A stretch of DNA of 64,000 nt from SPGG2 sp964194625 (GCA_964194625.1 CAXMNC010000207.1:20092-84091), one strand, 5' to 3'; shown: positions 44,171-52,568, numbered from the stretch's first letter. Translations and numbers: made by a program. Notes: generated from the letters alone by a model not told the origin.

Positions 44171-44536
44171 TCAGCTCTGGCGGTTCTTTTCATTTGTTCT
44201 GTCTTTGATGCGACCGATTCTATAAGAATCTACGATACCTATAATCCAACAGCCCACCAGAACTAACGCAGCAAAATCGACAATTTGGAAATCTGGACCG
44301 CCTCGGGCTGCCAGCACTTGTTCAGTAATAACCTGCAAATCGAGCGGAATCTCTCCGCTTTCAATTCTATCTCTAACAGCCAACGCTATTTGTATTGAGT
44401 TGCCAACAACAATTACTAAACAAAGTAATGCAGTTACACAAAGTGCAATGCCGCGCACGTATCGCTTCAGCAGTAGGTGGCCGGTGCCCGGAAATAGCAA
44501 GCCCGACAACAAAGCGGCTTTTACTGACTTGTTCAT
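44171..44536 (-). CDS. TM2-like small membrane protein
   Basis: 121 residues with AAGG eight bases before ATG. The start ALLSGLLFPGTGHLLLKRYVRG is like the PGxGxxYLGR first helix of TM2/DUF5683 proteins. Three hydrophobic segments are present (about 8-22, 28-48, 88-108), with a charged loop between the second and third. The function is unknown. It sits between two attC-like sites, 24 bases inside the upstream core, like a gene cassette. Confidence 0.65.
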   Translation of the reverse strand: MNKSVKAALLSGLLFPGTGHLLLKRYVRGIALCVTALLCLVIVVGNSIQIALAVRDRIESGEIPLDLQVITEQVLAARGGPDFQIVDFAALVLVGCWIIGIVDSYRIGRIKDRTNEKNRQS

Positions 44537-44559
44537 TAGCTGGCCTTTTTGTTGAGCAA

Positions 44560-44621
44560 ATAACGATAATTAAACGTCTCGTGCGATATATCTCCGTAAA
44601 CCCGATCGCGTCGTTCGGAAG
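44560..44621 (-). repeat. attC-like recombination site B
   Basis: On the minus strand: TTCCGAAC, then CGACGCGAT pairing partly with ATATCGCACG across GGAGATATA, and the right end ATTATCGTTATTT (core 44560-44566). It begins the TM2 cassette and ends the ABM-protein cassette. The GGAGATATA box recurs in sites D and E. Confidence 0.35.
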
Positions 44622-44865
44622 AACCTAAGAGGCAATTGAAAAATACTAGGAGCTTACAACCTTGACATTTTCATGTGCGCCTAGTCTTGTCTAACGTCGC
44701 AAATAACCGACAGCCAAAAGCGTAACGACTGAAAAGATCGAAGCTCTTGCCTGTCCGCGTTTTCGAGATGCATGGCAACAGCAGTTTTATCTGAATAATG
44801 TCGATGGCGACATAAGAAAAGACTCGCAACCCCTTTATCCGGTTCGGTCCGGATCCCATTGCTAA
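44622..44865. other. Spacer within the putative cassette, no gene seen
   Basis: The region between site B and the ABM-like gene stop contains no supported gene. Together with site B it forms the 329-bp gap between the two small genes. Confidence 0.4.
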
Positions 44866-45219
44866 TTATGTCTGCTTGATTACTTCAAAGGTTTCCCGAG
44901 ACGGCGGTTTCGTAAAGAATTTCTCAAATTTCCTCAGCGCTTCTTGGTACTTGCTAATAGCCTCAATTTCCCATGCGGGAAATTGGCCTTCATCTAAAGT
45001 CTCAAGATACTTTTCGCTACTTTCCAGCTTCATCATATCCGCTTGGGTCTCATAAACGGAAATCGTCAGCGCTTTGCCTGTCTTGCGATCAATTAGCCAT
45101 AGAGCATTTTTAAATCCCTTTACGCTCTTGAGTAACGGTTCCAAATAATCATCGATCATCTTCTGTGCTTCGCCTAACTTATCGAGCTTGATCTGAGTTG
45201 TCGTTATCCGGGCGTACAT
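44866..45219 (-). CDS. Antibiotic-biosynthesis-monooxygenase-like small protein
   Basis: 117 residues with AAAGGAG before ATG. The chain follows the dimeric alpha/beta barrel pattern: YARITTTQIKLDKLGEAQKM, GFKNALWLIDRKTGKALTIS, VYETQADMMKLESSEKYLE. ABM-fold proteins include small monooxygenases and heme-degrading enzymes, and no catalytic residue is certain here. The extended C-terminal helix (KYQEALRKFEKFF) is longer than usual. It lies between attC-like sites B and C. Confidence 0.7.
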   Translation of the reverse strand: MYARITTTQIKLDKLGEAQKMIDDYLEPLLKSVKGFKNALWLIDRKTGKALTISVYETQADMMKLESSEKYLETLDEGQFPAWEIEAISKYQEALRKFEKFFTKPPSRETFEVIKQT

Positions 45220-45359
45220 CGTCGCTCTCCTTTCGCGTTAATAGATTCCCAGGATCTCATTGTAGAACTCTACAGGTCCAGAATATTTTCCAGCAATGAT
45301 TGAGATCGAGTAGTTACGGTTGAAATTCCACCATTCGGTACAGGCCCTTCCGACTCGCC

Positions 45360-45446
45360 GCCTAACGATGAAGTTGAGCGGCGCGGACGAATCGCCAAGG
45401 AAAGTAGCCAACGATTAACCGCGTCCGCTCGGACGCCTTGTTAGAG
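45360..45446 (-). repeat. attC-like recombination site C (best match)
   Basis: On the minus strand it starts CTCTAACAAGGCGTCCG and ends GCTCAACTTCATCGTTAGGC, a right end almost identical to classical attC sites with a perfect GTTRRRY core (GTTAGGC, 45360-45366). The arms GCGGACG / CGTCCGC (45383-45389, 45422-45428) pair perfectly. Total length is 87 bp. It lies 97 bp downstream of the DUF2269 gene, as expected for the attC of that cassette. Confidence 0.6.
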
Positions 45447-45542
45447 CGCGGCGCCCACTGTGCGCAACCTCAACAAAAAATCGGCGCATAGCTAAAATGC
45501 ACTTTTCGGCGCGTCCATAACTCATGCGTGGCTAATCGAAGT

Positions 45543-46013
45543 CTACCATGATGGTTTGTACACCATTAGATAGAAGATTAGCAGGACGCTAATAAATGCT
45601 GGCCAGCCGAGGAGAAACCATAATCGCATATGTGAGTAGTAACGAGCCGGGAGCGCCTCATTTCTCTCGGCCGCAACATGTGCGATGTCCCGTACCCTCA
45701 ACTGCAACCAAATGACCGGAAGCCAGCAGGCCCCCGCGACGAAATAGAGCATGAGTGCGAGAAGTATCCAGGATGTCGTTAGGTTCAATCCCGTCATCTG
45801 GGCCAGTATCAGGCCTGTAGCGAGTTGGATGATTACAGCAGGTAGAGTGAATGAGAAATCCGCTAGAACTACATTTCGTGAAACTGAAAAAATCACTTGG
45901 ACATCTCCGCCGCGATGCGCCTGCCACATGAAAACGGCGATCCCTAGACCCGTCCCGAAGAGAATCGTCGCGGAAACTACGTGGACCAGCTTAATCAGAA
46001 GGTAAAGTTCCAT
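45543..46013 (-). CDS. DUF2269 family integral membrane protein
   Basis: 156 residues, four hydrophobic segments. It begins ELYLLIKLVHVVSATILFGTG and has the conserved His in KLVHV, then FTLPAVIIQLATGLIL and WILLALMLYFVAGACWLPVI, typical of DUF2269. The function is unknown, and the His pattern has suggested a heme or metal role. Its ATG overlaps the stop of the upstream epimerase gene (TAATG), so the pair is translationally coupled. Confidence 0.85.
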   Translation of the reverse strand: MELYLLIKLVHVVSATILFGTGLGIAVFMWQAHRGGDVQVIFSVSRNVVLADFSFTLPAVIIQLATGLILAQMTGLNLTTSWILLALMLYFVAGACWLPVIWLQLRVRDIAHVAAERNEALPARYYSHMRLWFLLGWPAFISVLLIFYLMVYKPSW

Positions 46014-47305
46014 TACCTAGGGTCGCCCATCGCCAGAAGAGCAAGCACCGCAGGAAATAAGACTATGTTCTTCAGCAGACCCCCGAACGGCTCGATCCAT
46101 AGACTGGGAATTCCAATGCCGAGAACTAATGTGTAAGCCAGGAGTGAGATACACATCAAGAGTCCGACTAAAGCTACGAACCGGGCAACGAGCAGCGAAA
46201 ATCCGAGACCGAGGTTGACGACGCTGGCTCCGTAAACCAACCATGGCGTCGCGACTGCGGGCACACCAAGTTCCGTGACGATTCGCTCAGCATCTGCTAG
46301 TGGATGAAGTAGCCCTATGAGACCGGACACTATCCACACGAAGGCGATGCTAAGTCTGAGAAACGGACGAACAAAGTACAGCCGCGCGTGCCACCGGTCT
46401 TGAACGAAGCTCGGGACCTCCATGAGCACCGCATCGAGCCTACGAGGGCGGCATCCGGTGCTTTCCGCCAAAAGTTGAAACGCATTCGCAGAGCCAACAT
46501 TCCCGCGTTGCAGCATCCGATACATCGTTAGTCCTACCGATCCGCTTCCCATCCACTCACCCACCCAGGACACGGCGCCAACCAATGCCAGCGGCACACG
46601 CAAGACTAGCGGGTCAGGCAGTTGCAACCAACGGCGAAATGCCAGGAGATACTCTCGGAGTGAGAGCACCTCGGGACCGACCACCTCAAGCAACTTCCGA
46701 CTAGCAGTATCCGACTGAAGGGTAGCCACCACTATCTCTGCCAAATCCTCCGCACTTAGCGGTTGAATCTGCTGGGTACCGTCTCCGGGTACCGCCAATG
46801 CCAACGGCAAAGCCGCCATGGCTCTCAGTAAGGATGTACCACCATACGAACCGTGGGGGGTGTAAACAACCGACGGTCGTAGCACGACCCAGTCAGTATC
46901 GAGCGTGGTCAAGTACCGGTCACCAGCGTGCTTTGACGCGATAAACGACGAGTCCTCTGGATCTCCAAGTGCTGAAATTTGGATAATTCGAGCTACTCCC
47001 GCCGCCACGCAGGCGTCAAAGAGGGCGCGTGTTGCCGTCACGTGGATTCGTTCGAAGTCGTTCTTCCTGCGTGCACGCAAAATCCCAACGCAGTTAACTA
47101 CGGCATCAATATCGAGAAGTCTTGGTATCCAAGCGTCAGACTCCAGGTCCTTTGTGAAGTCGCACGACACGAACTCGAAGCATTCCCCACCGATATATCT
47201 CGATGGTTTGCGCTGCGCATATACGACGTGATGACCGGCTGCCGAAATGGCCCGTGCTACTATCGAGCCAATGAATCCGCCCGATCCGGTCACCATTACG
47301 CGCAT
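46013..47305 (-). CDS. NAD(P)-dependent epimerase (NDUFA9-like) fused to a DoxX-like membrane domain
   Basis: 430 residues. Residues 1-290 form an extended SDR domain: GSGGFIGSIVA (nucleotide loop), FEFVSCDF, AVVNCVGIL, SALGDPEDSSFIASKHAGD (quoted in part) and VLRPSVVYTP. The active-site Tyr of YxxxK is not seen, as in the atypical NDUFA9-like group. From about 310 a four-helix DoxX-like module follows (LRLSIAFVWIVSGLIGLLHP onward). The fusion is known in proteobacteria, and the partner DUF2269 gene is coupled downstream. A quinone- or membrane-linked redox role is plausible. Confidence 0.85.
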   Translation of the reverse strand: MRVMVTGSGGFIGSIVARAISAAGHHVVYAQRKPSRYIGGECFEFVSCDFTKDLESDAWIPRLLDIDAVVNCVGILRARRKNDFERIHVTATRALFDACVAAGVARIIQISALGDPEDSSFIASKHAGDRYLTTLDTDWVVLRPSVVYTPHGSYGGTSLLRAMAALPLALAVPGDGTQQIQPLSAEDLAEIVVATLQSDTASRKLLEVVGPEVLSLREYLLAFRRWLQLPDPLVLRVPLALVGAVSWVGEWMGSGSVGLTMYRMLQRGNVGSANAFQLLAESTGCRPRRLDAVLMEVPSFVQDRWHARLYFVRPFLRLSIAFVWIVSGLIGLLHPLADAERIVTELGVPAVATPWLVYGASVVNLGLGFSLLVARFVALVGLLMCISLLAYTLVLGIGIPSLWIEPFGGLLKNIVLFPAVLALLAMGDPR

Positions 47306-47357
47306 TCGACAGATTCTCTAGTCATCGACACAAAAAGGCGTTGTGTTACCGAGGGCG

Positions 47358-47428
47358 CTCTAACGATAAATGAATGTCTCAATTGCAGTATATCTCCGCA
47401 AGAACGCTTTGCGAAAAATCCCTTCGTA
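47358..47428 (-). repeat. attC-like site D
   Basis: Core on the minus strand ATCGTTAGAGC (47358-47368), upstream of it GGAGATATACTGCAATTGAG (47378-47397) and a CGCAA / TTGCG stem. It matches site B in the GGAGATATA box, the following GAGAC and the ATTTATCGTTA end. It lies 53 bp before the epimerase start, the proper place for a cassette boundary. The inner left core is not obvious. Confidence 0.35.
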
Positions 47429-47522
47429 ATCTAACGGATGGCTCGTTTCAGCGGCAATCAGTGCCGGAGATATACGGCAGAATTGCCGTATATCTCCAAT
47501 ATCGGGCATTCAGCGGCATAAC
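47429..47522. repeat. Compact attC-like unit with a perfect 14-bp hairpin
   Basis: Minus-strand cores GTTAGAT (47429-47435) and GTTATGC (47516-47522) bracket 87 bp. Inside is a perfect inverted repeat GGAGATATACGGCA / TGCCGTATATCTCC (47466-47479, 47484-47497, loop GAAT), flanked by a 10-bp direct repeat TTCAGCGGCA (47447-47456 and 47509-47518). It could be an empty cassette consisting of attC only, or a small mobile repeat inserted between cassettes. Confidence 0.4.
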
Positions 47523-47547
47523 GAAATCAGACGGCGAACAATCGACG

Positions 47548-48085
47548 AGCGTCTGTATTCACAAACACCGGTGTTTCGCTTTTTTCCGCCCCTTCGGTCG
47601 AGCCGAGGATGAGTGCAGCCGAAGGCCGCTCGTATGCGTCCTGCACTCGCGGCACTTGTACGTCCCTGTACATCGCGCTCCTCCTTAAAGGGGCCGGGAG
47701 GGGTGAAGCGGATAAAGACAAAGGTCCAGTGGACCTTTGTCCCGCTGAACGGGCTCGCCACGGATGGCGGGCCCCGGACTTGCAAGCAAGAGCAGGGAAA
47801 GCGCAGCGCCGCAAGTCGCGCGTCCACCCGCAGGGACAAGGATGTCCCTTCGGGGGACCCGCTGAGGCGAGGAAGACCAGCGAGGGAACCGGTTGATCTT
47901 AACCGGTGAAGGCGCAGGCGAAGATGGTTTTACTCCGCCCATCCCTGGGCTCCGCCGCTTCGCGGCCAGCTAAAGCTGTTCAAATTCGTTCCTGACGAAT
48001 TTGTGGTTCCTTGAACCGAAACAAAGTCACCCGCCGTACGGGGCCGGCGCCCCGTTAGTATATCGTCGCTGAAAGCGACGCCTTA
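47548..48085. repeat. Multi-hairpin GC-rich block, probable dispersed repeat
   Basis: No convincing gene, but a series of perfect inverted repeats: GACAAAGGTCCA / TGGACCTTTGTC (12 bp, 1-nt loop, 47717-47741), GGGACA / TGTCCC (47833-47848), ACCGGTT / AACCGGT (47888-47907), CAAATTCGT / ACGAATTTG (47981-48003) and CGTCGCT / AGCGACG (48064-48080). The motifs AAACAAAGTCACCCGCCG and the GGATGGCGGGCC segment resemble long intergenic repeats I recall from other gammaproteobacterial genomes. Frames through it are Arg/Gly/Pro-rich on both strands and probably spurious. Confidence 0.55.
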
Positions 48086-48144
48086 ACCATAAGCTTCCGC
48101 ATAGTCCTGTAACTCATTACACTCCTTTATCTTTACTAAATCCA

Positions 48145-49578
48145 ATGACGGAACAAAATATGGATCCGAAAAAAGCCCGTGAGCTCGTGGACAAAACTTG
48201 GGACGGCTCAATTATCCAGACCCTCGTCGACTACATAAGAATTCCAAACAAGTCGCCACACTTTGATCCTGATTGGCGGCAGCACGGGTACATGGATCAA
48301 GCTGTCACCCTTATCGAAGAATGGTGTCGTGCCCACGCGATAGAAGGGATGACACTCGAAGTTGTACGGCTCGACGGTCGTACACCGTTAATCTTTATGG
48401 ATATCCCCGGTGACTCTGATCGCTGCGTACTGCTGTACGGCCATTTGGACAAACAACCGGAAATGACGGGTTGGCGCGACGGCCTTGGACCTTGGGAACC
48501 CGTGATCGAAGGCGACAAACTCTACGGCCGCGGTGGTGCCGACGATGGCTATGCCGCATTCGCATCACTCACTGCTATCCATGCCCTCAAGGATCAAGGT
48601 GTACCACACGCCCGCTGTGTCGTGATCATTGAGGCCTGCGAAGAAAGCGGGAGCTATGACCTACCCTACTACATGCGGGCACTTGCAGATCGTATCGGCA
48701 CCCCTGACGTGGTGGTTTGTCTAGATTCTGGATGTGGCAACTATGATCAGCTTTGGTGCACAACTTCTCTGCGCGGTATGGTCGGTGGCGAACTGACGGT
48801 AGAGGTATTGACGGAAGGCGTGCATTCAGGGGATGCCAGCGGCATCGTGCCGTCGAGTTTTCGTATTCTTCGACAACTAATAGGTCGTATCGAGGACGAT
48901 GCGAGTGGCGATATCAAACTGCGTGAGTTCCATGTCGAGATTCCGGCTACGCGCATCGAAGAGGCGGCGGCAGCGGCGGCCGTACTTAACGATGAGGTCT
49001 ATTCAAAGTTCCCGTTCACGGCATCGACCCAACCTATACAACATGAACACAGTGAGTTAGTACTCAACCGCACGTGGCGTCCCACGCTATCGGTCACTGG
49101 CGCAAATGGCCTGCCACCGCTGGCGGACGCGGGCAACGTGCTACGCCCAATGACTGCGGCTAAACTGTCGTTGCGCCTGCCACCGACCTGTGACGCTATA
49201 GCGGCTAGCGCCAAACTGAAAAACATTCTGGAGAGCGAACCGCCTTATCACGCCAAAGTAACGTTTGAGCCAGAAGAAGGCGCCGCCGGTTGGGAGGCGC
49301 CCGAGCTCGCACCATGGCTATCGCAGGCGGTTGATCGGGCGTCACAGACCTATTTCGGTCGGTCGGCTGTCTATATGGGCGAAGGCGGTTCGATTCCTTT
49401 CATGGGGATGTTAGGTGAGCAATTCCCGCAGGCGCAGTTTTTGATTACGGGCGTGCTCGGTCCTCACTCGAACGCGCATGGGCCTAATGAATTTCTGCAT
49501 ATCCCTACTGCGAAGAAAATCACCTGCTGTGTCGCCCAGGTAATCGCCGATCATTTTGTGAAAGCTAAAGATCGATAA
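48145..49578 (+). CDS. M20 family metallopeptidase (dipeptidase-like)
   Basis: 477 residues. Metal-site motifs are YGHLDKQPE (His, Asp), GRGGADDGYAA (bridging Asp), EACEESGS (Glu pair), CLDSGCG, and a late GPHSNAHGPNEF with the last His. The dimerisation domain lies between about 205 and 330. This is the CNDP/DUG1-like branch, cytosolic non-specific dipeptidases. It lacks a signal peptide. Its upstream side is the hairpin block, so its promoter lies within about 60 bp or inside that block. Confidence 0.88.
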   Translation: MTEQNMDPKKARELVDKTWDGSIIQTLVDYIRIPNKSPHFDPDWRQHGYMDQAVTLIEEWCRAHAIEGMTLEVVRLDGRTPLIFMDIPGDSDRCVLLYGHLDKQPEMTGWRDGLGPWEPVIEGDKLYGRGGADDGYAAFASLTAIHALKDQGVPHARCVVIIEACEESGSYDLPYYMRALADRIGTPDVVVCLDSGCGNYDQLWCTTSLRGMVGGELTVEVLTEGVHSGDASGIVPSSFRILRQLIGRIEDDASGDIKLREFHVEIPATRIEEAAAAAAVLNDEVYSKFPFTASTQPIQHEHSELVLNRTWRPTLSVTGANGLPPLADAGNVLRPMTAAKLSLRLPPTCDAIAASAKLKNILESEPPYHAKVTFEPEEGAAGWEAPELAPWLSQAVDRASQTYFGRSAVYMGEGGSIPFMGMLGEQFPQAQFLITGVLGPHSNAHGPNEFLHIPTAKKITCCVAQVIADHFVKAKDR

Positions 49579-49604
49579 GAAAACGCGTGGCATCTACACA
49601 TGCT

Positions 49605-49724
49605 TGCGAACAGTGCCCGGAGATTTCCGGCGGGGTCGACGAGCAGCATCGCGCTTGAATGATCCACCACATAATCTTCACCCTCTCCTTGGTATTGATA
49701 GAAAGTACCGAGCGGCTTCGTAAG
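49605..49724 (-). pseudogene. SCO1/SenC-like protein, C-terminal remnant
   Basis: On the minus strand the codons from 49724 read LTKPLGTFYQYQGEGEDYVV, DHSSAMLLVDPAGNLRALFA, which match the C-terminal part of SCO1/SenC copper chaperones, including the conserved His of DHSS. A stop (TAA) lies just upstream in frame and the end runs into the peptidase gene. The CxxxC part is missing, so only a fragment remains. Confidence 0.55.
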
Positions 49725-49804
49725 TTAAGTAGATCGCATGGCGCTCCCATTACAACTTGGGGATGGGCGACCTACTCGTGTCCACTAATCACCGAGCTCA
49801 CACT

Positions 49805-50545
49805 ATGACGCCAATTGACACTGTCCAACGCTGGTTGCGCGAATCGCAGCGTGTAACAGTGTTGACCGGCGCTGGCATCTCCGCCGAGAGCGGCGTGCCG
49901 TTATTTCGCGGCGCTGGCGGCCTTTGGCAAAAACATCGACCCGAAGACCTGGCGACACCACAGGCCTTCGCCCGAGACCCACAACTCGTCTGGGAGTGGT
50001 ACGACTGGCGTCGTGCGCGCGTAGCCGAGGCCAAGCCTAACCCCGGTCACTACGCGCTCGCAGAGCTTGAGCAACGAGTGCCAGATTTCACACTGATCAC
50101 CCAAAACGTCGACGGATTGCACGACCGCGCTGGCTCGCGCAACATCTTCAAGCTACACGGCGACATTTGGCAACTACGTTGTACAGATTGTCGGCAAGAA
50201 ATGGACAACACTGACGTGCCGTTGGTCGATTTACCCCCGCACTGCAGTTGTGGGGCCTTGTTGCGCCCGGCCGTGGTATGGTTTGGAGAATCATTGTCCA
50301 CCAGCGTGTTACAGACCGCGGCTGACGCCGCCACCCGTGCGCAGTTGTTTCTCGTTATCGGTACCTCCGCCCTGGTGCAACCAGCGGCCAGCCTACCGCT
50401 GATGGCACAGCAAAACGGTGCACGACTTGTAGAAATCAATCCACAAGTAACGCCACTATCTGCGCATGCAGATATTAATTTGGTGGGTCCGGCCGGAGAG
50501 TTGCTACCAGAACTTATCGCAGCACTTGGGTCGACGGCACACTAG
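49805..50545 (+). CDS. cobB: NAD-dependent sirtuin deacylase, class III
   Basis: 246 residues from ATG 49805. The open frame extends 16 codons upstream. Motifs are TGAGISAESGVP (NAD loop), TQNVDGLHD, catalytic His118 in FKLHGDIW, the zinc cysteines C126/C129 and C147/C149, and GTSALVQPAASLP. Tyr66 and Arg69 in EWYDWRR are the pair that recognises succinyl or malonyl groups, so desuccinylation is likely besides deacetylation. It could reactivate acetylated Acs, whose gene is 6.4 kb downstream. It converges on the TRAP transporter genes. Confidence 0.92.
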   Translation: MTPIDTVQRWLRESQRVTVLTGAGISAESGVPLFRGAGGLWQKHRPEDLATPQAFARDPQLVWEWYDWRRARVAEAKPNPGHYALAELEQRVPDFTLITQNVDGLHDRAGSRNIFKLHGDIWQLRCTDCRQEMDNTDVPLVDLPPHCSCGALLRPAVVWFGESLSTSVLQTAADAATRAQLFLVIGTSALVQPAASLPLMAQQNGARLVEINPQVTPLSAHADINLVGPAGELLPELIAALGSTAH

Positions 50546-50592
50546 GCCTGTTTACTCACTTCCCAATCAATGGCCGATCAGGCTCAGTGACT

Positions 50593-51915
50593 TCACTTGC
50601 CATAATAATAATTGGGTAACCAGAGGGCTATTTGCGGAAACAGCATGACAATGGCTAATCCCACGATCATGACCATCACAAAGGGTATGATGGAGCGGTA
50701 GATATCCAGCAGCGATATCTCCGGTGGAGCCATCGCCCGCATAAGAAATAGGTTATAGCCAAATGGCGGCGTCATGTAAGCAATCTGGCAGGTGATGGTA
50801 TAGAGAACCCCATACCAAATCGGGTCAAAACCCAGACTAATTACCAAGGGGACATAAAGCGGCGCCACGATAACAAGCATGGCCGTATCATCGAGAAACG
50901 TGCCCATTATGAGATAAGAAAGCTGCATCATGATGAGTACGCCCCACGGACTAAGTCCCCACCTTTCGAGAAATAGAGACTCGATCGCCTTCACCGCGCC
51001 AAGACCATCAAACACGGCACCAAAGCAAAGTGCCGCCAGAATAACCCACATAAACATGCAACTAATGCCCACAGACTTACGTAGCGTGTCTTCCATCACT
51101 TTCCGGCTTAGGCGGCCCTTAAACAGCGCGGCAAGCGTCGCTGCGGTTGCACCCACTGCCGAGCTTTCAACCAGGCTGGTATACCCCATGAGGAACAGTC
51201 CGGTCATAAAAAAGAAGATCACTAAAGGAATAATCCCGGCTGTGAGCAGCTTTAATTTTTCTCTCATGGGTATCTGGCGCTCTTCCAGCGGTAACGGCGG
51301 CCCCAGCTCCGGCTGAATTCTGCATCGGATGATGATGTAAAGCATGAACAACCCTCCCAGCAGAAGACCAGGAAAGACACCGGCCAGCCATAACTGGCTA
51401 ACCGGTTGGCGGGCAATCATTCCATAAAGGACGAGCACCACGCTGGGGGGGATTAATATACCAAGGGAGCTGCCGGCCTGGACCACGCCGGTTATCATGA
51501 TCTTATCATAGCCTCGCCGCAGCATTTCGGGCAAGGCGATGCTCGCGCCTATCGCCATACCCGCTACGCTTAGCCCGTTCATGGCCGATATGATGACCAT
51601 CAAACCAATCGTGCCTACCGCCAATCCGCCTTTGAGTGGACCGAACCAGACGTGGAACGCGCGATAGAGGTCACTCGCTATGCCGGACTCGGATAGCATG
51701 TATCCCATATAAATGAATAGCGGCAGGGTCAAGAGGGGATACCAGGTAAAGAGTTTAAACGCTGCGCTGAATGGCATTTCATTGCCGCCCTCTCCCCATA
51801 ACAGCAGCGCGAAAATAGTGGCGACGAAACCGATAGCGCCGAAGACACGTTGCCCGGTGAGTAACATCAACATCATCGAGGCGAACATCAGCAGCGCAAT
51901 CAGCTCGAAACTCAT
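50593..51915 (-). CDS. TRAP transporter large permease (DctM type)
   Basis: 440 residues with about 11-12 hydrophobic segments. It begins SFELIALLMFASMMLMLLTG, with LGILIPPSVVLVLYGMIA (conserved IPPS motif) and MGTFLDDTAMLVIVAPLYVP. It forms the ion-coupled pore of a tripartite ATP-independent transporter in the inner membrane. AAGGAG precedes its ATG, inside the end of the small-permease gene, with only one base between stop and start, so the two permease genes are coupled. Confidence 0.92.
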   Translation of the reverse strand: MSFELIALLMFASMMLMLLTGQRVFGAIGFVATIFALLLWGEGGNEMPFSAAFKLFTWYPLLTLPLFIYMGYMLSESGIASDLYRAFHVWFGPLKGGLAVGTIGLMVIISAMNGLSVAGMAIGASIALPEMLRRGYDKIMITGVVQAGSSLGILIPPSVVLVLYGMIARQPVSQLWLAGVFPGLLLGGLFMLYIIIRCRIQPELGPPLPLEERQIPMREKLKLLTAGIIPLVIFFFMTGLFLMGYTSLVESSAVGATAATLAALFKGRLSRKVMEDTLRKSVGISCMFMWVILAALCFGAVFDGLGAVKAIESLFLERWGLSPWGVLIMMQLSYLIMGTFLDDTAMLVIVAPLYVPLVISLGFDPIWYGVLYTITCQIAYMTPPFGYNLFLMRAMAPPEISLLDIYRSIIPFVMVMIVGLAIVMLFPQIALWLPNYYYGK

Positions 51916-51916
51916 G

Positions 51917-52429
51917 CTATATCTCCTTACCCCTGGCCCTTGCCAAATCTTTGAAGAACATAGATATGGCCTGTAACAGCATCATTGCGATACCCATTGT
52001 CATAATCACCTTGATGGGTGCCATCGGTGGTGCCCATACAGAATAATTCTTTTGATTGTATTCAATAGCGTATTGCGTACTCGAAATGGCGCCGAAAAGG
52101 AGAAACACGAGGTAAAACACAAGGCAGAAAGCGGTAATAGAGTCCGTGAAGCCCCGTCGCTTTATCGACCACCGGCCATACAGCAGATCCATCCTCACAT
52201 GCGAGTCAAGCTGCATCGAGTATCCGCCACCAAGCAGGTAATAGGCGGCCATCGTCATCTGCGCCACCTCTACTACCCATATGACAGAAACATCGAAGGG
52301 CAAGGTTCTGGATATGGACGAATACAGCAGCACGCCCATCATGACGAAGATCAAATACATGGCGAGCCGGCCTACGGTACGGTTCAACGCGTCAACATAT
52401 CGCACGTAAAGCTTTACTGCTTTAGGCAC
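51917..52429 (-). CDS. TRAP transporter small permease (DctQ type)
   Basis: 170 residues from a GTG start with AAAGGAG directly before it. Four hydrophobic segments, with VIWVVEVAQMTMAAYYLLGG and GYSMQLDSHVRMDLLYGRWS in the loop, the usual DctQ signature. It forms the membrane complex with the large permease and receives substrate from the periplasmic binding protein, whose gene is upstream with a hairpin in the gap. Confidence 0.9.
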   Translation of the reverse strand: MPKAVKLYVRYVDALNRTVGRLAMYLIFVMMGVLLYSSISRTLPFDVSVIWVVEVAQMTMAAYYLLGGGYSMQLDSHVRMDLLYGRWSIKRRGFTDSITAFCLVFYLVFLLFGAISSTQYAIEYNQKNYSVWAPPMAPIKVIMTMGIAMMLLQAISMFFKDLARARGKEI

Positions 52430-52500
52430 AAAACTCCTTTCTTTTGCTTGTGTTGAGTCGGCGTGTTAGAGGCCTACTTAGATCGGAGACTAGAGGATAC

Positions 52501-52532
52501 CCTCCCCGGCTTTGCGCTAAAGCCGGGGAAGG
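52501..52532 (-). terminator. Intercistronic hairpin between binding-protein and permease genes
   Basis: Perfect inverted repeat CCCCGGCTTT / AAAGCCGGGG (52504-52513, 52519-52528) with a 5-nt loop. No U-run follows on the minus strand (it continues AGGGTATCC), so partial termination or 3'-end protection of the binding-protein mRNA is likely. This would give more binding protein than permease. Confidence 0.6.
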
Positions 52533-52568
52533 CCTCAATGTCTAGGACATGCTCGGTCCGCGCGGTTA

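Noticed and set aside
47358..47522. CRISPR-like repeats (several GGAGATATA copies)
   Set aside because: Copies are in both orientations, unevenly spaced and part of inverted repeats, with no spacer regularity and no cas genes.
47609..47909. Overlapping 95-109 codon frames in the hairpin block on both strands
   Set aside because: All are Arg/Gly/Pro-rich by-products of GC-rich inverted repeats; no frame has a proper start.
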